NCBI RefSeq assembly: GCF_001430825.1
Contig: NZ_CP010535.1
Span: 3,204,501-3,268,500, forward strand
DNA: 64,000 bases
Direction of reading: 5' to 3'
Source: Sediminicola sp. YIK13
GTDB lineage: Bacteria > Bacteroidota > Bacteroidia > Flavobacteriales > Flavobacteriaceae
Positions within the stretch are counted from its first letter, which is position 1. Each line of letters starts with the position of its first letter. Below are positions 33,540-41,613 of this stretch, one piece after another. Both the position numbers and the translations under genes were made by a program. The notes beneath the pieces are model-generated. The model ran no database searches, was not told where the DNA came from, and saw nothing but the letters and a program-made list of their open reading frames with translations.

Positions 33540-33924
33540 GATTGTTCTTGTGGATGATGATCCGATCATACAATATGTGCATCGTCGGATTCTTAAAAAG
33601 TATGCGAACCAAGCAGTTGTTCAATTCGAGAATGGTTCCGATGCCCTGGAATATTTTGAAGGAAACGGGAAAGAGGGGTCGCCCCATCTGGTCTTGTTGG
33701 ATATCAACATGCCTATTATGGACGGATGGGAATTTTTGGATGTTGTGTACGAGAAAGGGTTGAACCATGACATGACTGTCATTATCTTGACCTCCTCCGT
33801 GGATATTCTAGACATGGAAAAGGCGAAAAAGTATGACAACATCATCAGGTTTGAACAAAAACCTTTGACTGCAGAAAAGGTAGGTGCTATTCCTATTCTC
33901 TTAGAATATTTAGAACAGGATTAA
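33529..33924 (+). CDS. Single-domain response regulator coupled to the PAS sensor
   Basis: A 131-residue receiver domain: acidic pocket Asp9-Asp11 (LVDDDP), phospho-acceptor Asp58 (LLDINMP), Thr88 (IILTSS) and Lys111 (EQKP). There is no output domain. The start codon lies inside the end of the PAS sensor gene (11-base overlap), so the two are translationally coupled and almost certainly act in one pathway. Because the sensor lacks an ATPase domain, a separate kinase or reverse transfer from another receiver must supply phosphate. Confidence 0.92.
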   Translation: MANKIVLVDDDPIIQYVHRRILKKYANQAVVQFENGSDALEYFEGNGKEGSPHLVLLDINMPIMDGWEFLDVVYEKGLNHDMTVIILTSSVDILDMEKAKKYDNIIRFEQKPLTAEKVGAIPILLEYLEQD

Positions 33925-34057
33925 TTTTTAGTATCCCGAAGAAAAGAAAAAAATGTAGTATACAAATTGACCCGTTATTGATCAGATACGGTGCAAAATA
34001 AAAAGTAAATTAGGTTACGCAGTACTTCGTTAAAGCCGAGGGAAACAGCCTAGTGGT

Positions 34058-34192
34058 TTAAAAGAAACCAAAGGCGGCCAAAATTAAGCAAATAATAACG
34101 GCTATCAATATCACTATTAATACCGCAACCATGATCCTGAGAAATCCGTTCAGGATTTTTATGCCGATGGTCAATTCGTTTTCCATTTCCAT
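34058..34192 (-). CDS. Small single-pass membrane protein, 44 aa
   Basis: Reads MEMENELTIGIKILNGF, then LRIMVAVLIVILIAVIICLI and ends LAAFGFF before TAA. A charged N-terminus followed by one strong membrane helix. It is located between the receiver gene and a sugar transporter gene on the same (minus) strand as the latter. The function is unknown. Low complexity and short length leave doubt. Confidence 0.4.
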   Translation of the reverse strand: MEMENELTIGIKILNGFLRIMVAVLIVILIAVIICLILAAFGFF

Positions 34193-34331
34193 TTGATGAA
34201 CCTTTGCTTTAAAATTACATAATTAATTGTGAATCTTCAATCGAATCATAGAAAATATCGTCAAAATACGGTGAATATACCATATATCCCACAGAGCCCT
34301 ATGTTTTTTAAGGTCACTGCTGATGCCTTCG

Positions 34332-35684
34332 CTATGCGCTACTGTCCTTGGTAAATTGCTTCTCCAAAGCCTCTAAGGAAATCCCCTTTGTCTCAGGCAT
34401 CATAAAAATCACGAAGAACAATTGTAGGACCATCATAAAGGCAAAGAATATAAAAATAGGCCAAGGATTGTCCTTGAATACGCCATCCGTACTGTCCAAA
34501 AATATAGGGGTGATCAAGGTAATGACCGCTGCAAAAACCCAATGTACTCCTGTTCCCCAAGACTGCCCATAGGCACGTACCTTATTGGGAAAAATCTCGG
34601 AAATAAACACCCAGATCACCGCTCCCTGGCCAATGGCATGGGAAGCGATAAAAGCACAGATGAAAATTAAAAGCAGGGTAGAGCTCGCCCCTGTATAAAA
34701 ACACCAGCCTACCATGGATAAACTAATAATATAGCCCAAAGAGCCTATTTTCATCAATTGTTTTCTCCCCAATCTATCGATCAATTGAATACCGATAAGG
34801 GTAAAGATGAGGTTGATGATTCCTATGGAAATGGAATTGAAAAGGGATTCTTTTCCTCCCAATCCTGCCCTTTCCAATATTTCAGGGGCATAATACAGTA
34901 CAAAATTGATGCCCGACAACTGATTGAAAAAAGCAATCAGAAAGGCCAGTACCAAAGGCTTTTTGTATTTCCCTTCGAAGAGTCCGGCTTTGGCGGTTTT
35001 TACGCCTATGGAGTTTTTTATTTCTTCAAGTTTTATCAAAGCCTGTGCCTTATCAGAGATATAGGTAAGCATTTTGAGTGCGCCCGCTTCGTCCTTTCTG
35101 TTAAGGACAAGCCATCTGGGACTATTGGGCACTTGTAGGACCATGATGCAATAGATCACTGCTGGGATGGCCTCTACCCCCAGCATCCAGCGCCAATCAT
35201 TGGCACCATCAAATCCCTTTAAAAGGTAATTGGAAATAAAAGCAATGAAAATACCAAAAACGATATTAAATTGGTATAAAGCGCCTAGTTTTCCGCGATT
35301 CTGAGCCGTAGAAATTTCCGAGATATAAATGGGCGCTGCAACAGATGAAGCGCCTACTCCCAAACCACCTATAAGCCTAAAGAAGGAAAATATATAGGGA
35401 TCACTGGCCACAGCAGATCCCAGGGCGGAAATAGTGTATAAGACCCCGATCCAAAATAAGGTTTTCTTTCTGCCTAGCCTATCACAGGGAATACCCCCAA
35501 AAAGCGATCCCAAAACGGTACCCCATAGGGCCATGGACATGATAAACGTACCATGAAACCAAGGGGAGGTCTGCCATAGTTCTTTGATGGGCAAATTGGC
35601 GCCGCTAATAACAACGGTGTCAAAGCCAAATAGAAATCCCGCTAAGGCTGCGGTAAGGGAAATTCTTAAGATACGTTTGTTCAT
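34332..35684 (-). CDS. Sugar porter family MFS transporter
   Basis: A 450-residue transporter with 12 hydrophobic segments and the signature motifs of the sugar porter family: GRKKTLFWIG after helix 2, RLGRKQLMKIGS after helix 8, and the C-terminal PETKGISLEALE. It imports a sugar, probably by proton or sodium symport, across the inner membrane. The substrate is not predictable by eye; xylose-, galactose- and arabinose-type porters share these motifs. It is encoded alone, with no catabolic genes alongside. Confidence 0.93.
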   Translation of the reverse strand: MNKRILRISLTAALAGFLFGFDTVVISGANLPIKELWQTSPWFHGTFIMSMALWGTVLGSLFGGIPCDRLGRKKTLFWIGVLYTISALGSAVASDPYIFSFFRLIGGLGVGASSVAAPIYISEISTAQNRGKLGALYQFNIVFGIFIAFISNYLLKGFDGANDWRWMLGVEAIPAVIYCIMVLQVPNSPRWLVLNRKDEAGALKMLTYISDKAQALIKLEEIKNSIGVKTAKAGLFEGKYKKPLVLAFLIAFFNQLSGINFVLYYAPEILERAGLGGKESLFNSISIGIINLIFTLIGIQLIDRLGRKQLMKIGSLGYIISLSMVGWCFYTGASSTLLLIFICAFIASHAIGQGAVIWVFISEIFPNKVRAYGQSWGTGVHWVFAAVITLITPIFLDSTDGVFKDNPWPIFIFFAFMMVLQLFFVIFMMPETKGISLEALEKQFTKDSSA

Positions 35685-35802
35685 GGTGGTTGGTCAAAGT
35701 ATGTAAACATACTAAAAAAACAATCGGGATATAAAAAAAAGTCCGCCTTTTGGAATGTGCCCCAGTCATTTAAAAGCACGTTTCAAAATAGCAACTGACC
35801 TC

Positions 35803-37038
35803 TTATAACAGCTTTTTTATATGGTGTAGAATTTTACTACTGGCGCCCTTGTTTTGGGCAATGTAGTTGGCGTTGCGTGTTCCCGTTTCTTTTCTAAAAT
35901 CAGGATTTTGTAACAGTGCATCCAAAGTTTTCTGCAATTCCACCTTATCGGAAACGGGGAGTACCCCCTTTAGATGGACCAGGTCCTCCGCCTCTTTAAA
36001 GCCTTTGAATTCTGGCCCGATGATTACCGGGATCCCAAAAACGGCAGGCTCCAGAGTATTGTGGAGGCCGGTAGCGAACCCGCCGCCCACATAGGCGATA
36101 TCGGCATAGCTGTATATTTTGGTAAGGAGTCCGACCGTATCAATGATCAGCACCTCGGCATCTGCGATATCGGTTTTGTCCAATTCAGAGAACAGCACTG
36201 TTTTTTTGGTGATGGCCCCTTTCAATTTTTGAATATGGGCCTCTTTGATATTATGGGGCGCTATCGCGAATTTTATGCCCTGGTCGATCTTATTCATGGC
36301 CTCCAAGAGAATGGCCTCGTCCTCAGGCCAGGTGCTACCGGCCACCATACATAGGTCGCCCTGTTTGAAGGTAGCCATAAAATCCAGGGTATTGTCCCGC
36401 TCCAGAATTTCAGACACCCTATCCAATCTGGTGTCCCCGGCTACAGTGCTGTTGTTGATATCGATAGAGCGGAGCAGGTCCTGGGAATTTTTGTCCTGCA
36501 CAAAAATATGGGAGAAGGTATGCAGCCCCTTTCTCATAAAACCACCGTAACCCTTAAAGAAAATCTGTCTCTTTAGGAAAATGGCAGAAATTAATAGGGT
36601 GGGAACCTGCTGCTGCTTGAGTTCCTGTAAATAGTTGGGCCAGATTTCATACTTCACAAAGATGGCTAGCCTTGGCCGGGCCAAGGCTATAAATTTCCTT
36701 GCATTTTTTTTCGTGTCCAAAGGCAGGTAGAGGACCAGATCGGCAACGGTTGTATTTTTTTTGACCTCATAGCCCGATGGCGAGAAAAAGGTCACAAGGA
36801 TCTTATGGTTGGGATAGGTAACTTTTAGCTTTTCAATGATGGGCAGGCCTTGTTCAAACTCTCCCAGGGAGGCCGTATGTACCCAGATAACCTTGTCTTG
36901 TTCGGAAATTTCTTGTTGTAGTTGGGAAAAGACATTTTTTCTGCCATCTACAAACAATTTTAGTTTGGGACTAAAATTGGCGACCAGTTTTAGGACGGAG
37001 GATGCTACTAGTACTGCTAAATTATATAGAAATAACAC
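35803..37038 (-). CDS. waaA: 3-deoxy-D-manno-octulosonic acid (Kdo) transferase
   Basis: A 411-residue GT30 glycosyltransferase, GTG-started. It transfers Kdo from CMP-Kdo to lipid A precursor at the inner membrane, an essential LPS step. The N-terminal hydrophobic segment (LFLYNLAVLVASSVLKLV) is followed by WVHTASLGEFEQGLPIIEKL, matching the conserved WxHxxSxGE motif, and a C-terminal half with VGGGFATGLHNTLEPAVFGI for nucleotide-sugar binding. Nothing unusual is seen. It is divergent from the aminotransferase/galE pair, sharing a ~90-base promoter region. Confidence 0.95.
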   Translation of the reverse strand: MLFLYNLAVLVASSVLKLVANFSPKLKLFVDGRKNVFSQLQQEISEQDKVIWVHTASLGEFEQGLPIIEKLKVTYPNHKILVTFFSPSGYEVKKNTTVADLVLYLPLDTKKNARKFIALARPRLAIFVKYEIWPNYLQELKQQQVPTLLISAIFLKRQIFFKGYGGFMRKGLHTFSHIFVQDKNSQDLLRSIDINNSTVAGDTRLDRVSEILERDNTLDFMATFKQGDLCMVAGSTWPEDEAILLEAMNKIDQGIKFAIAPHNIKEAHIQKLKGAITKKTVLFSELDKTDIADAEVLIIDTVGLLTKIYSYADIAYVGGGFATGLHNTLEPAVFGIPVIIGPEFKGFKEAEDLVHLKGVLPVSDKVELQKTLDALLQNPDFRKETGTRNANYIAQNKGASSKILHHIKKLL

Positions 37039-37131
37039 TCGGTAATCGTTTCGCGCTAAATTACGTTTCTTTACAACAATACCTTGGCTTCAGTTCCTTA
37101 TTTTTGTATTATTGTTATATAAATATTGAAG

Positions 37132-38286
37132 ATGAAGAAAATACAAATGGTAGACCTTAACGGGCAATACCAGTCGATTAAAGAACAGATCAATTCATCC
37201 ATATCCCAAATTCTAGAAACCACAGCTTTTATAAACGGACCAGAGGTTCATGCCTTTCAAAAGGAGCTTGAGACTTATTTGGGTGTAAAGCATGTTATTC
37301 CCTGTGCCAATGGTACGGACGCCCTACAGATTGCCATGATGGGCTTGGGGTTGGAACAAGGGGATGAAGTGATCACTGCAGATTTTACCTTCGCCGCCAC
37401 GGTAGAGGTTATTGCCCTTTTAAAACTTACCCCTGTTTTGGTGGATGTTGATCCAGACACCTTCAATATAGATCCGGTAGCTTTGGAAAAGGCAATCACC
37501 CCCAAAACAAAAGCCATTGTCCCGGTACATCTTTTTGGTCAGTGTGCCAATATGGATGTGATCATGGCAATAGCCAAAAAACACAACTTATTTGTTATTG
37601 AAGATAATGCCCAAGCCATTGGGGCCACCCATACCTCGGCAGATGGCACCAAAGTGATGGCTGGAACTATCGGACATGTTGCGGCAACCTCGTTTTTCCC
37701 TTCCAAGAATTTAGGCTGTTATGGTGATGGCGGGGCCATTTTCACCAACGACGACGATCTGGCGCATACGCTAAGGGGAATCGTGAACCACGGGATGTAT
37801 GAGCGTTACCACCACGATGTGGTAGGGGTCAATTCCAGATTGGATTCCATTCAAGCGGCGGTGCTCAGAGCAAAGTTGCCAAAACTGGATGCCTACAATA
37901 ATAAAAGACGCAATGCCGCCAGGAGCTATTCCAAAGCTTTTCAAGGGCAAAAAAATATTAGAGTTCCAAAAACTGTTAATGGTTGTGAGGGCATTTGCGA
38001 TACCTGTGACTGCCATGTCTTCCATCAATATACCTTGCGGATAATGAACGGACAAAGGGATGCCCTGGTGCAGCATTTAAGTGAAAAAGGGATTCCATGT
38101 GGGGTCTATTATCCCATTCCGTTGCACCGTCAAAAGGCGTATTTGGATGAGCGGTACAAGGAGGCTGATTTTCCTGTGACCAACCAATTGGTGAAGGAGG
38201 TCATTTCCCTACCCATGCATACCGAGCTCGATGAGGAGCAGATCAATTTTATTGCACAGACAATTATTAAGTTCATAAACGCTTAA
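37132..38286 (+). CDS. DegT/DnrJ/EryC1/StrS family aminotransferase
   Basis: 384 residues from the ATG at 37132. A PLP enzyme of the sugar-nucleotide aminotransferase family, which aminates keto-sugars for surface polysaccharides. Schiff-base Lys192 lies in FFPSKNLGCYGDGGA; CANGTDALQIAM, VPVHLFGQ and EDNAQAIGA are also typical. Near residues ~284-297 it carries a Cys-rich insert, NGCEGICDTCDCHVFHQY, right before the usual xFHQY strand; this is unlike the standard family. It is followed 6 bases later by galE, suggesting joint work on sugar nucleotides. A TATTTTTG box lies at 37099-37106, about 26 bases before the start. Confidence 0.9.
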   Translation: MKKIQMVDLNGQYQSIKEQINSSISQILETTAFINGPEVHAFQKELETYLGVKHVIPCANGTDALQIAMMGLGLEQGDEVITADFTFAATVEVIALLKLTPVLVDVDPDTFNIDPVALEKAITPKTKAIVPVHLFGQCANMDVIMAIAKKHNLFVIEDNAQAIGATHTSADGTKVMAGTIGHVAATSFFPSKNLGCYGDGGAIFTNDDDLAHTLRGIVNHGMYERYHHDVVGVNSRLDSIQAAVLRAKLPKLDAYNNKRRNAARSYSKAFQGQKNIRVPKTVNGCEGICDTCDCHVFHQYTLRIMNGQRDALVQHLSEKGIPCGVYYPIPLHRQKAYLDERYKEADFPVTNQLVKEVISLPMHTELDEEQINFIAQTIIKFINA

Positions 38287-38291
38287 GTAAA

Positions 38292-39311
38292 ATGAAGATA
38301 CTCGTTACGGGTGGACTTGGATTTATAGGTTCGCATACAGTGGTAGAATTGCAAAATAAAGGTTTTGAGGTCGTCATCATTGACGACCTTTCCAATTCGT
38401 CCCAAGAGGTATTGGGGCGCATAACTTCCATTACCGGAAAAGAGCCCGTTTTTGAAAAAATGGATCTTAGGGAAAAAGGAAAAGTGACCGACTTTTTTAA
38501 AAGACACCAGGATATCCAGGGGGTAATCCATTTCGCGGCCTCAAAAGCGGTAGGTGAAAGTGTGGACAAGCCTTTGCTCTATTACGAGAACAATATCAAT
38601 ACCTTGGTCTATGTCCTTCAAGAGCTGACCCAAAAGGAAAAGGCAGGATTTATTTTTAGCTCTTCCTGTACGGTTTATGGCCAAGCAGACACCATGCCCA
38701 TTACAGAAGACGCGCCGGTAAAACCAGCAGAATCCCCTTATGGGAATACCAAACAAATAGGAGAGGAGATTATCAGGGATATCTGTAAAGTGACGCCTGC
38801 TCTTAATGCCATTTCGTTGCGATATTTTAATCCAATGGGTGCCCATCCTTCTGCTGCCATTGGGGAATTGCCTATTGGAGTGCCACAAAATTTGGTGCCT
38901 TTTATCACCCAGACCGGGGTGGGATTGCGAGAGCAACTATCGGTCTTTGGGGATGATTACCCAACCTCTGATGGTACCTGTATTAGGGACTATATCCATG
39001 TAGTGGATCTTGCAAAGGCGCACGTGGTGGCATTGGAAAGACTGCTAGAAGGAAAAAACAAGGAGAACTATGAGGTCTTTAATGTGGGGACAGGAACAGG
39101 TAGTACCGTTTTGGAGGTCATCAAAAGTTTTGAGAAAGTATCCGGGAAAAAATTGAACTACAAAATTGTGGACCGTAGGGCCGGCGATATTACTTCGGCC
39201 TATGCGGATACCACCAAAGCCAATAACATTCTTGGGTGGAAAGCAGCATCTACATTGGATGAAGCCATGAAATCTGCATGGGATTGGGAATTGAAAGTTA
39301 GAAATAAATAG
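38292..39311 (+). CDS. galE: UDP-glucose 4-epimerase
   Basis: A 339-residue short-chain dehydrogenase-type epimerase that interconverts UDP-glucose and UDP-galactose. NAD is bound at GGLGFIGSHT (residues 7-16). The catalytic Ser/Thr-Tyr-Lys set is visible as SSSCTVYG (Ser/Thr) and YGNTK. RYFNPMGAHPS and RDYIHVVDLA are characteristic of GalE rather than other epimerases. The length matches the family. It lies in an apparent operon with the DegT aminotransferase. Confidence 0.95.
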   Translation: MKILVTGGLGFIGSHTVVELQNKGFEVVIIDDLSNSSQEVLGRITSITGKEPVFEKMDLREKGKVTDFFKRHQDIQGVIHFAASKAVGESVDKPLLYYENNINTLVYVLQELTQKEKAGFIFSSSCTVYGQADTMPITEDAPVKPAESPYGNTKQIGEEIIRDICKVTPALNAISLRYFNPMGAHPSAAIGELPIGVPQNLVPFITQTGVGLREQLSVFGDDYPTSDGTCIRDYIHVVDLAKAHVVALERLLEGKNKENYEVFNVGTGTGSTVLEVIKSFEKVSGKKLNYKIVDRRAGDITSAYADTTKANNILGWKAASTLDEAMKSAWDWELKVRNK

Positions 39312-39320
39312 CACTACATC

Positions 39321-40598
39321 ATGAAAAAGATACTCTTATCCGTTTTGGCATTTTTGCCTTTTTTGGTCGCCGCCCAAGACACTTATTTGCACTGTGGTAA
39401 AGTGGTGGATGTGAAATCGGGCAAGGTCCTTACCGAAAAAACCATCATAGTTTCCGGAGATAAGATCAAGGAAATTAAAAACGGCTATGTGTCGGGATGG
39501 GAAAATGACAAGAGTATCGACCTAAAAAATAAAACGGTCCTTCCCGGACTGATCGATATGCATGTGCATATAGAAAGCGAGTCCAACCCCAAAACATATA
39601 TTAATAGGTATGTGCAAAATGAGGCCGATATTGCCTTTGAATCAACCGTATATGCCAAGAATACCTTAATGGCAGGTTTTACTACCGTTAGGGATTTAGG
39701 GGGCAGTGGAGTAAACATAGCCCTGCGAAATGCTATCAATAAAGGCTTGGTGGATGGACCACGAATATTCACGGCAGGTAAATCTATTGCCACAACAGGG
39801 GGGCATGCAGATCCTACCAACGGCATGAAAAGTGACCTTATGGGAGATCCAGGACCAAAAGAAGGGGTTGTAAATTCTCCTGAAGACGGTAAGAAAGCCG
39901 TAAGACAGCGCTATAAAGATGGTGCCGATGTTATAAAGATTACGGCGACTGGCGGCGTACTTAGTGTGGCCAAAAGCGGCAGTAACCCACAGTTTACCGT
40001 GGAGGAAATAAAGGCCATTACAGAAACGGCCAAAGATTATGGGATGCTTACCGCAGCCCATGCCCATGGAGACGAAGGGATGCAGAGAGCCATCTTGGGA
40101 GGGGTAAAAACCATTGAACACGGGACCTTTATGAGTGATGCCACCATGGACATGATGGTAAAATACAACAGTTATCTGGTGCCGACCATCATAGCTGGGA
40201 AACAGGTAGTGGAGAAAGCCGCAATCCCGGGTTATTTTCCAGAAGTGGTGGCCCAAAAGGCAAGAGAAGTGGGACCATTGGTGGCGGACATGTTCAAGAG
40301 GGCCTATAAAAAAGGAGTGCCGATCGCATTTGGTACAGATGCCGGAGTGTTTACCCATGGTCTTAATGCCAGGGAGTTTGGGTATATGGTAGAAGGAGGA
40401 ATGCCGGTTATGGAGGCCTTGGCCTCGGCTACCGTCACCAATGCCGATCTATTGGGGATGGGCGACAGTCTTGGACAGTTAAAAGCAGGATATTTGGCAG
40501 ACATCGTGGCCGTAAATGAGAATCCTGTGGATAATGTGGCTACCTTGGAAAAAGTGACCTTTGTGATGAAAAATGGCGCCGTTTATAAAAACGAGTAA
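39321..40598 (+). CDS. Secreted amidohydrolase (imidazolonepropionase/prolidase-like)
   Basis: A 425-residue metallo-hydrolase with an N-terminal signal peptide (~1-18, ending VAAQ), so it is probably periplasmic. Metal-binding HxH is in LIDMHVHIE, a carboxylated-Lys position is likely in DVIKITATGG, His ligands are in AAHAHGDEG and IEHGTF, and the catalytic Asp is in AFGTDAGVF. Relatives cleave prolyl dipeptides or cyclic amides. The substrate is not predictable. It starts 9 bases after galE but need not be linked in function. Confidence 0.88.
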   Translation: MKKILLSVLAFLPFLVAAQDTYLHCGKVVDVKSGKVLTEKTIIVSGDKIKEIKNGYVSGWENDKSIDLKNKTVLPGLIDMHVHIESESNPKTYINRYVQNEADIAFESTVYAKNTLMAGFTTVRDLGGSGVNIALRNAINKGLVDGPRIFTAGKSIATTGGHADPTNGMKSDLMGDPGPKEGVVNSPEDGKKAVRQRYKDGADVIKITATGGVLSVAKSGSNPQFTVEEIKAITETAKDYGMLTAAHAHGDEGMQRAILGGVKTIEHGTFMSDATMDMMVKYNSYLVPTIIAGKQVVEKAAIPGYFPEVVAQKAREVGPLVADMFKRAYKKGVPIAFGTDAGVFTHGLNAREFGYMVEGGMPVMEALASATVTNADLLGMGDSLGQLKAGYLADIVAVNENPVDNVATLEKVTFVMKNGAVYKNE

Positions 40599-40629
40599 AC
40601 CAAAACTTGGGATTATCCGTAGATAGCAT

Positions 40630-40983
40630 ATGGTAGTAAATTTTCCCAATAGCACAAAATTGCTGGAGACGGCAGAGGCAGAAAACCTATATGGCAAATT
40701 GGTGGCCCAATTGATCAAAGACTTCGGCTTGGCCAATATATTCATAGAGCTTGAGGAGGGTATTGCCCCTGAAGATCTAAAGAAGGTCATCCACGAAAAA
40801 ATCTACGTGCTCATCATGGAGAGGTTCGCGGACTACCTCAATCTGCTTTATATCATTGACGTGCCCGAAAATACGGTAAAGGCCATCACGGCGGTAGATG
40901 TGGTTGAAGTTGCCGATGAGGTCACTTTCCTTATCCTAAAAAGGGAATGGCAAAAAGTCTGGTTCAAGGCGAAATACAATTAA
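40630..40983 (+). CDS. Hypothetical protein, 117 aa
   Basis: A soluble, acidic 117-residue protein with helices such as LYGKLVAQLIKDFGLANIFI and PEDLKKVIHEKIYVLIMERF, and a C-terminal beta-like stretch (EVTFLILKREWQKVWFKAKY). There is no signal peptide or known motif. It starts 31 bases after the amidohydrolase and its stop codon overlaps the stop of the convergent beta-barrel gene by four bases. The family is not recognised. Confidence 0.7.
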   Translation: MVVNFPNSTKLLETAEAENLYGKLVAQLIKDFGLANIFIELEEGIAPEDLKKVIHEKIYVLIMERFADYLNLLYIIDVPENTVKAITAVDVVEVADEVTFLILKREWQKVWFKAKYN

Positions 40984-41510
40984 AAATAGACTCTCACAAA
41001 AGGCATAAAAGGGTCTGCATAAATACTCTTTTCATCATCGTAAAGCAGGTCGTATCTGATCCCAAAGGTCACATTGCGGTTGCTGTAGCCCACCCCTATA
41101 AACAAAGCCGGAGACCAATAGTTGTCCTCTATATTGGCGCCTTCAAACCCATAATCCCTGTTCACCCGCAACTGTTCCAGTTCTGCCGACAATTGTATGG
41201 GCCGTACAGGGTTGAAAAGTGTCAGAAGACTGCCGCCATAGGCCATTAATTTGGATTCCTGGAACTTGGAATAATTAAAATTAAGTCCTAATCCGAAGGC
41301 GATCTGTTCGTTGGCCTGGTAAATGGCACTAGGCGAAAGAGCGGCGTTAAAAGAGTCCCTGCCAAAACCGAGACCAATGCCTCCCCCATAGTGCACATTG
41401 TTCCAAAAATCCCCTGAATTCACATATCCCTGAGCGGTAGTGATAATACTGCTTAGTGTGAAAAAAAACATCAAAACAGTTTTTTTTGAGAGGTAATGCT
41501 TCCTTTTCAT
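40980..41510 (-). CDS. Outer-membrane beta-barrel-like protein, 176 aa
   Basis: A 176-residue precursor with a signal peptide (~1-27, ending TTAQ). The mature part alternates hydrophobic and polar residues in short strands separated by Gly/Asn turns (YGGGIGLGFGRDSFNAALSP, FGLGLNFNYSKF, NVTFGIRYDLLYDD) and ends in an aromatic residue (VRVYF), typical of small outer-membrane barrels. Similar proteins beside sucA are sometimes mislabelled as 2-oxoglutarate decarboxylase through proximity; there is no enzyme motif here. It is divergent from sucA, sharing the ~100-base promoter region. Confidence 0.75.
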   Translation of the reverse strand: MKRKHYLSKKTVLMFFFTLSSIITTAQGYVNSGDFWNNVHYGGGIGLGFGRDSFNAALSPSAIYQANEQIAFGLGLNFNYSKFQESKLMAYGGSLLTLFNPVRPIQLSAELEQLRVNRDYGFEGANIEDNYWSPALFIGVGYSNRNVTFGIRYDLLYDDEKSIYADPFMPFVRVYF

Positions 41511-41551
41511 AATATTCGTTAATTTTTACAATATTCAGCCCTAAGGTAAGC

Positions 41552-41578
41552 TTGGAAATGTTAATTGTTGTATTTTTG
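41552..41578 (+). promoter_or_regulatory. Candidate sucA promoter (Bacteroidota type)
   Basis: TTG at 41552-41554 and TATTTTTG at 41571-41578, separated by 16 bases, fit the TTG-N(17-23)-TAnnTTTG pattern of Flavobacterium promoters with slightly short spacing. It lies about 35 bases before the sucA ATG at 41614. Confidence 0.4.
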
Positions 41579-41613
41579 ATTAAATTTTGTTCAAAAGACA
41601 GAGACAACCGTTC

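Noticed and set aside
39696-40358. Long antisense frame (220 codons) within the amidohydrolase gene
   Set aside because: It is a shadow of the gene with clear metal-ligand motifs on the other strand; its own translation is rich in His, Cys and Phe with no domain.
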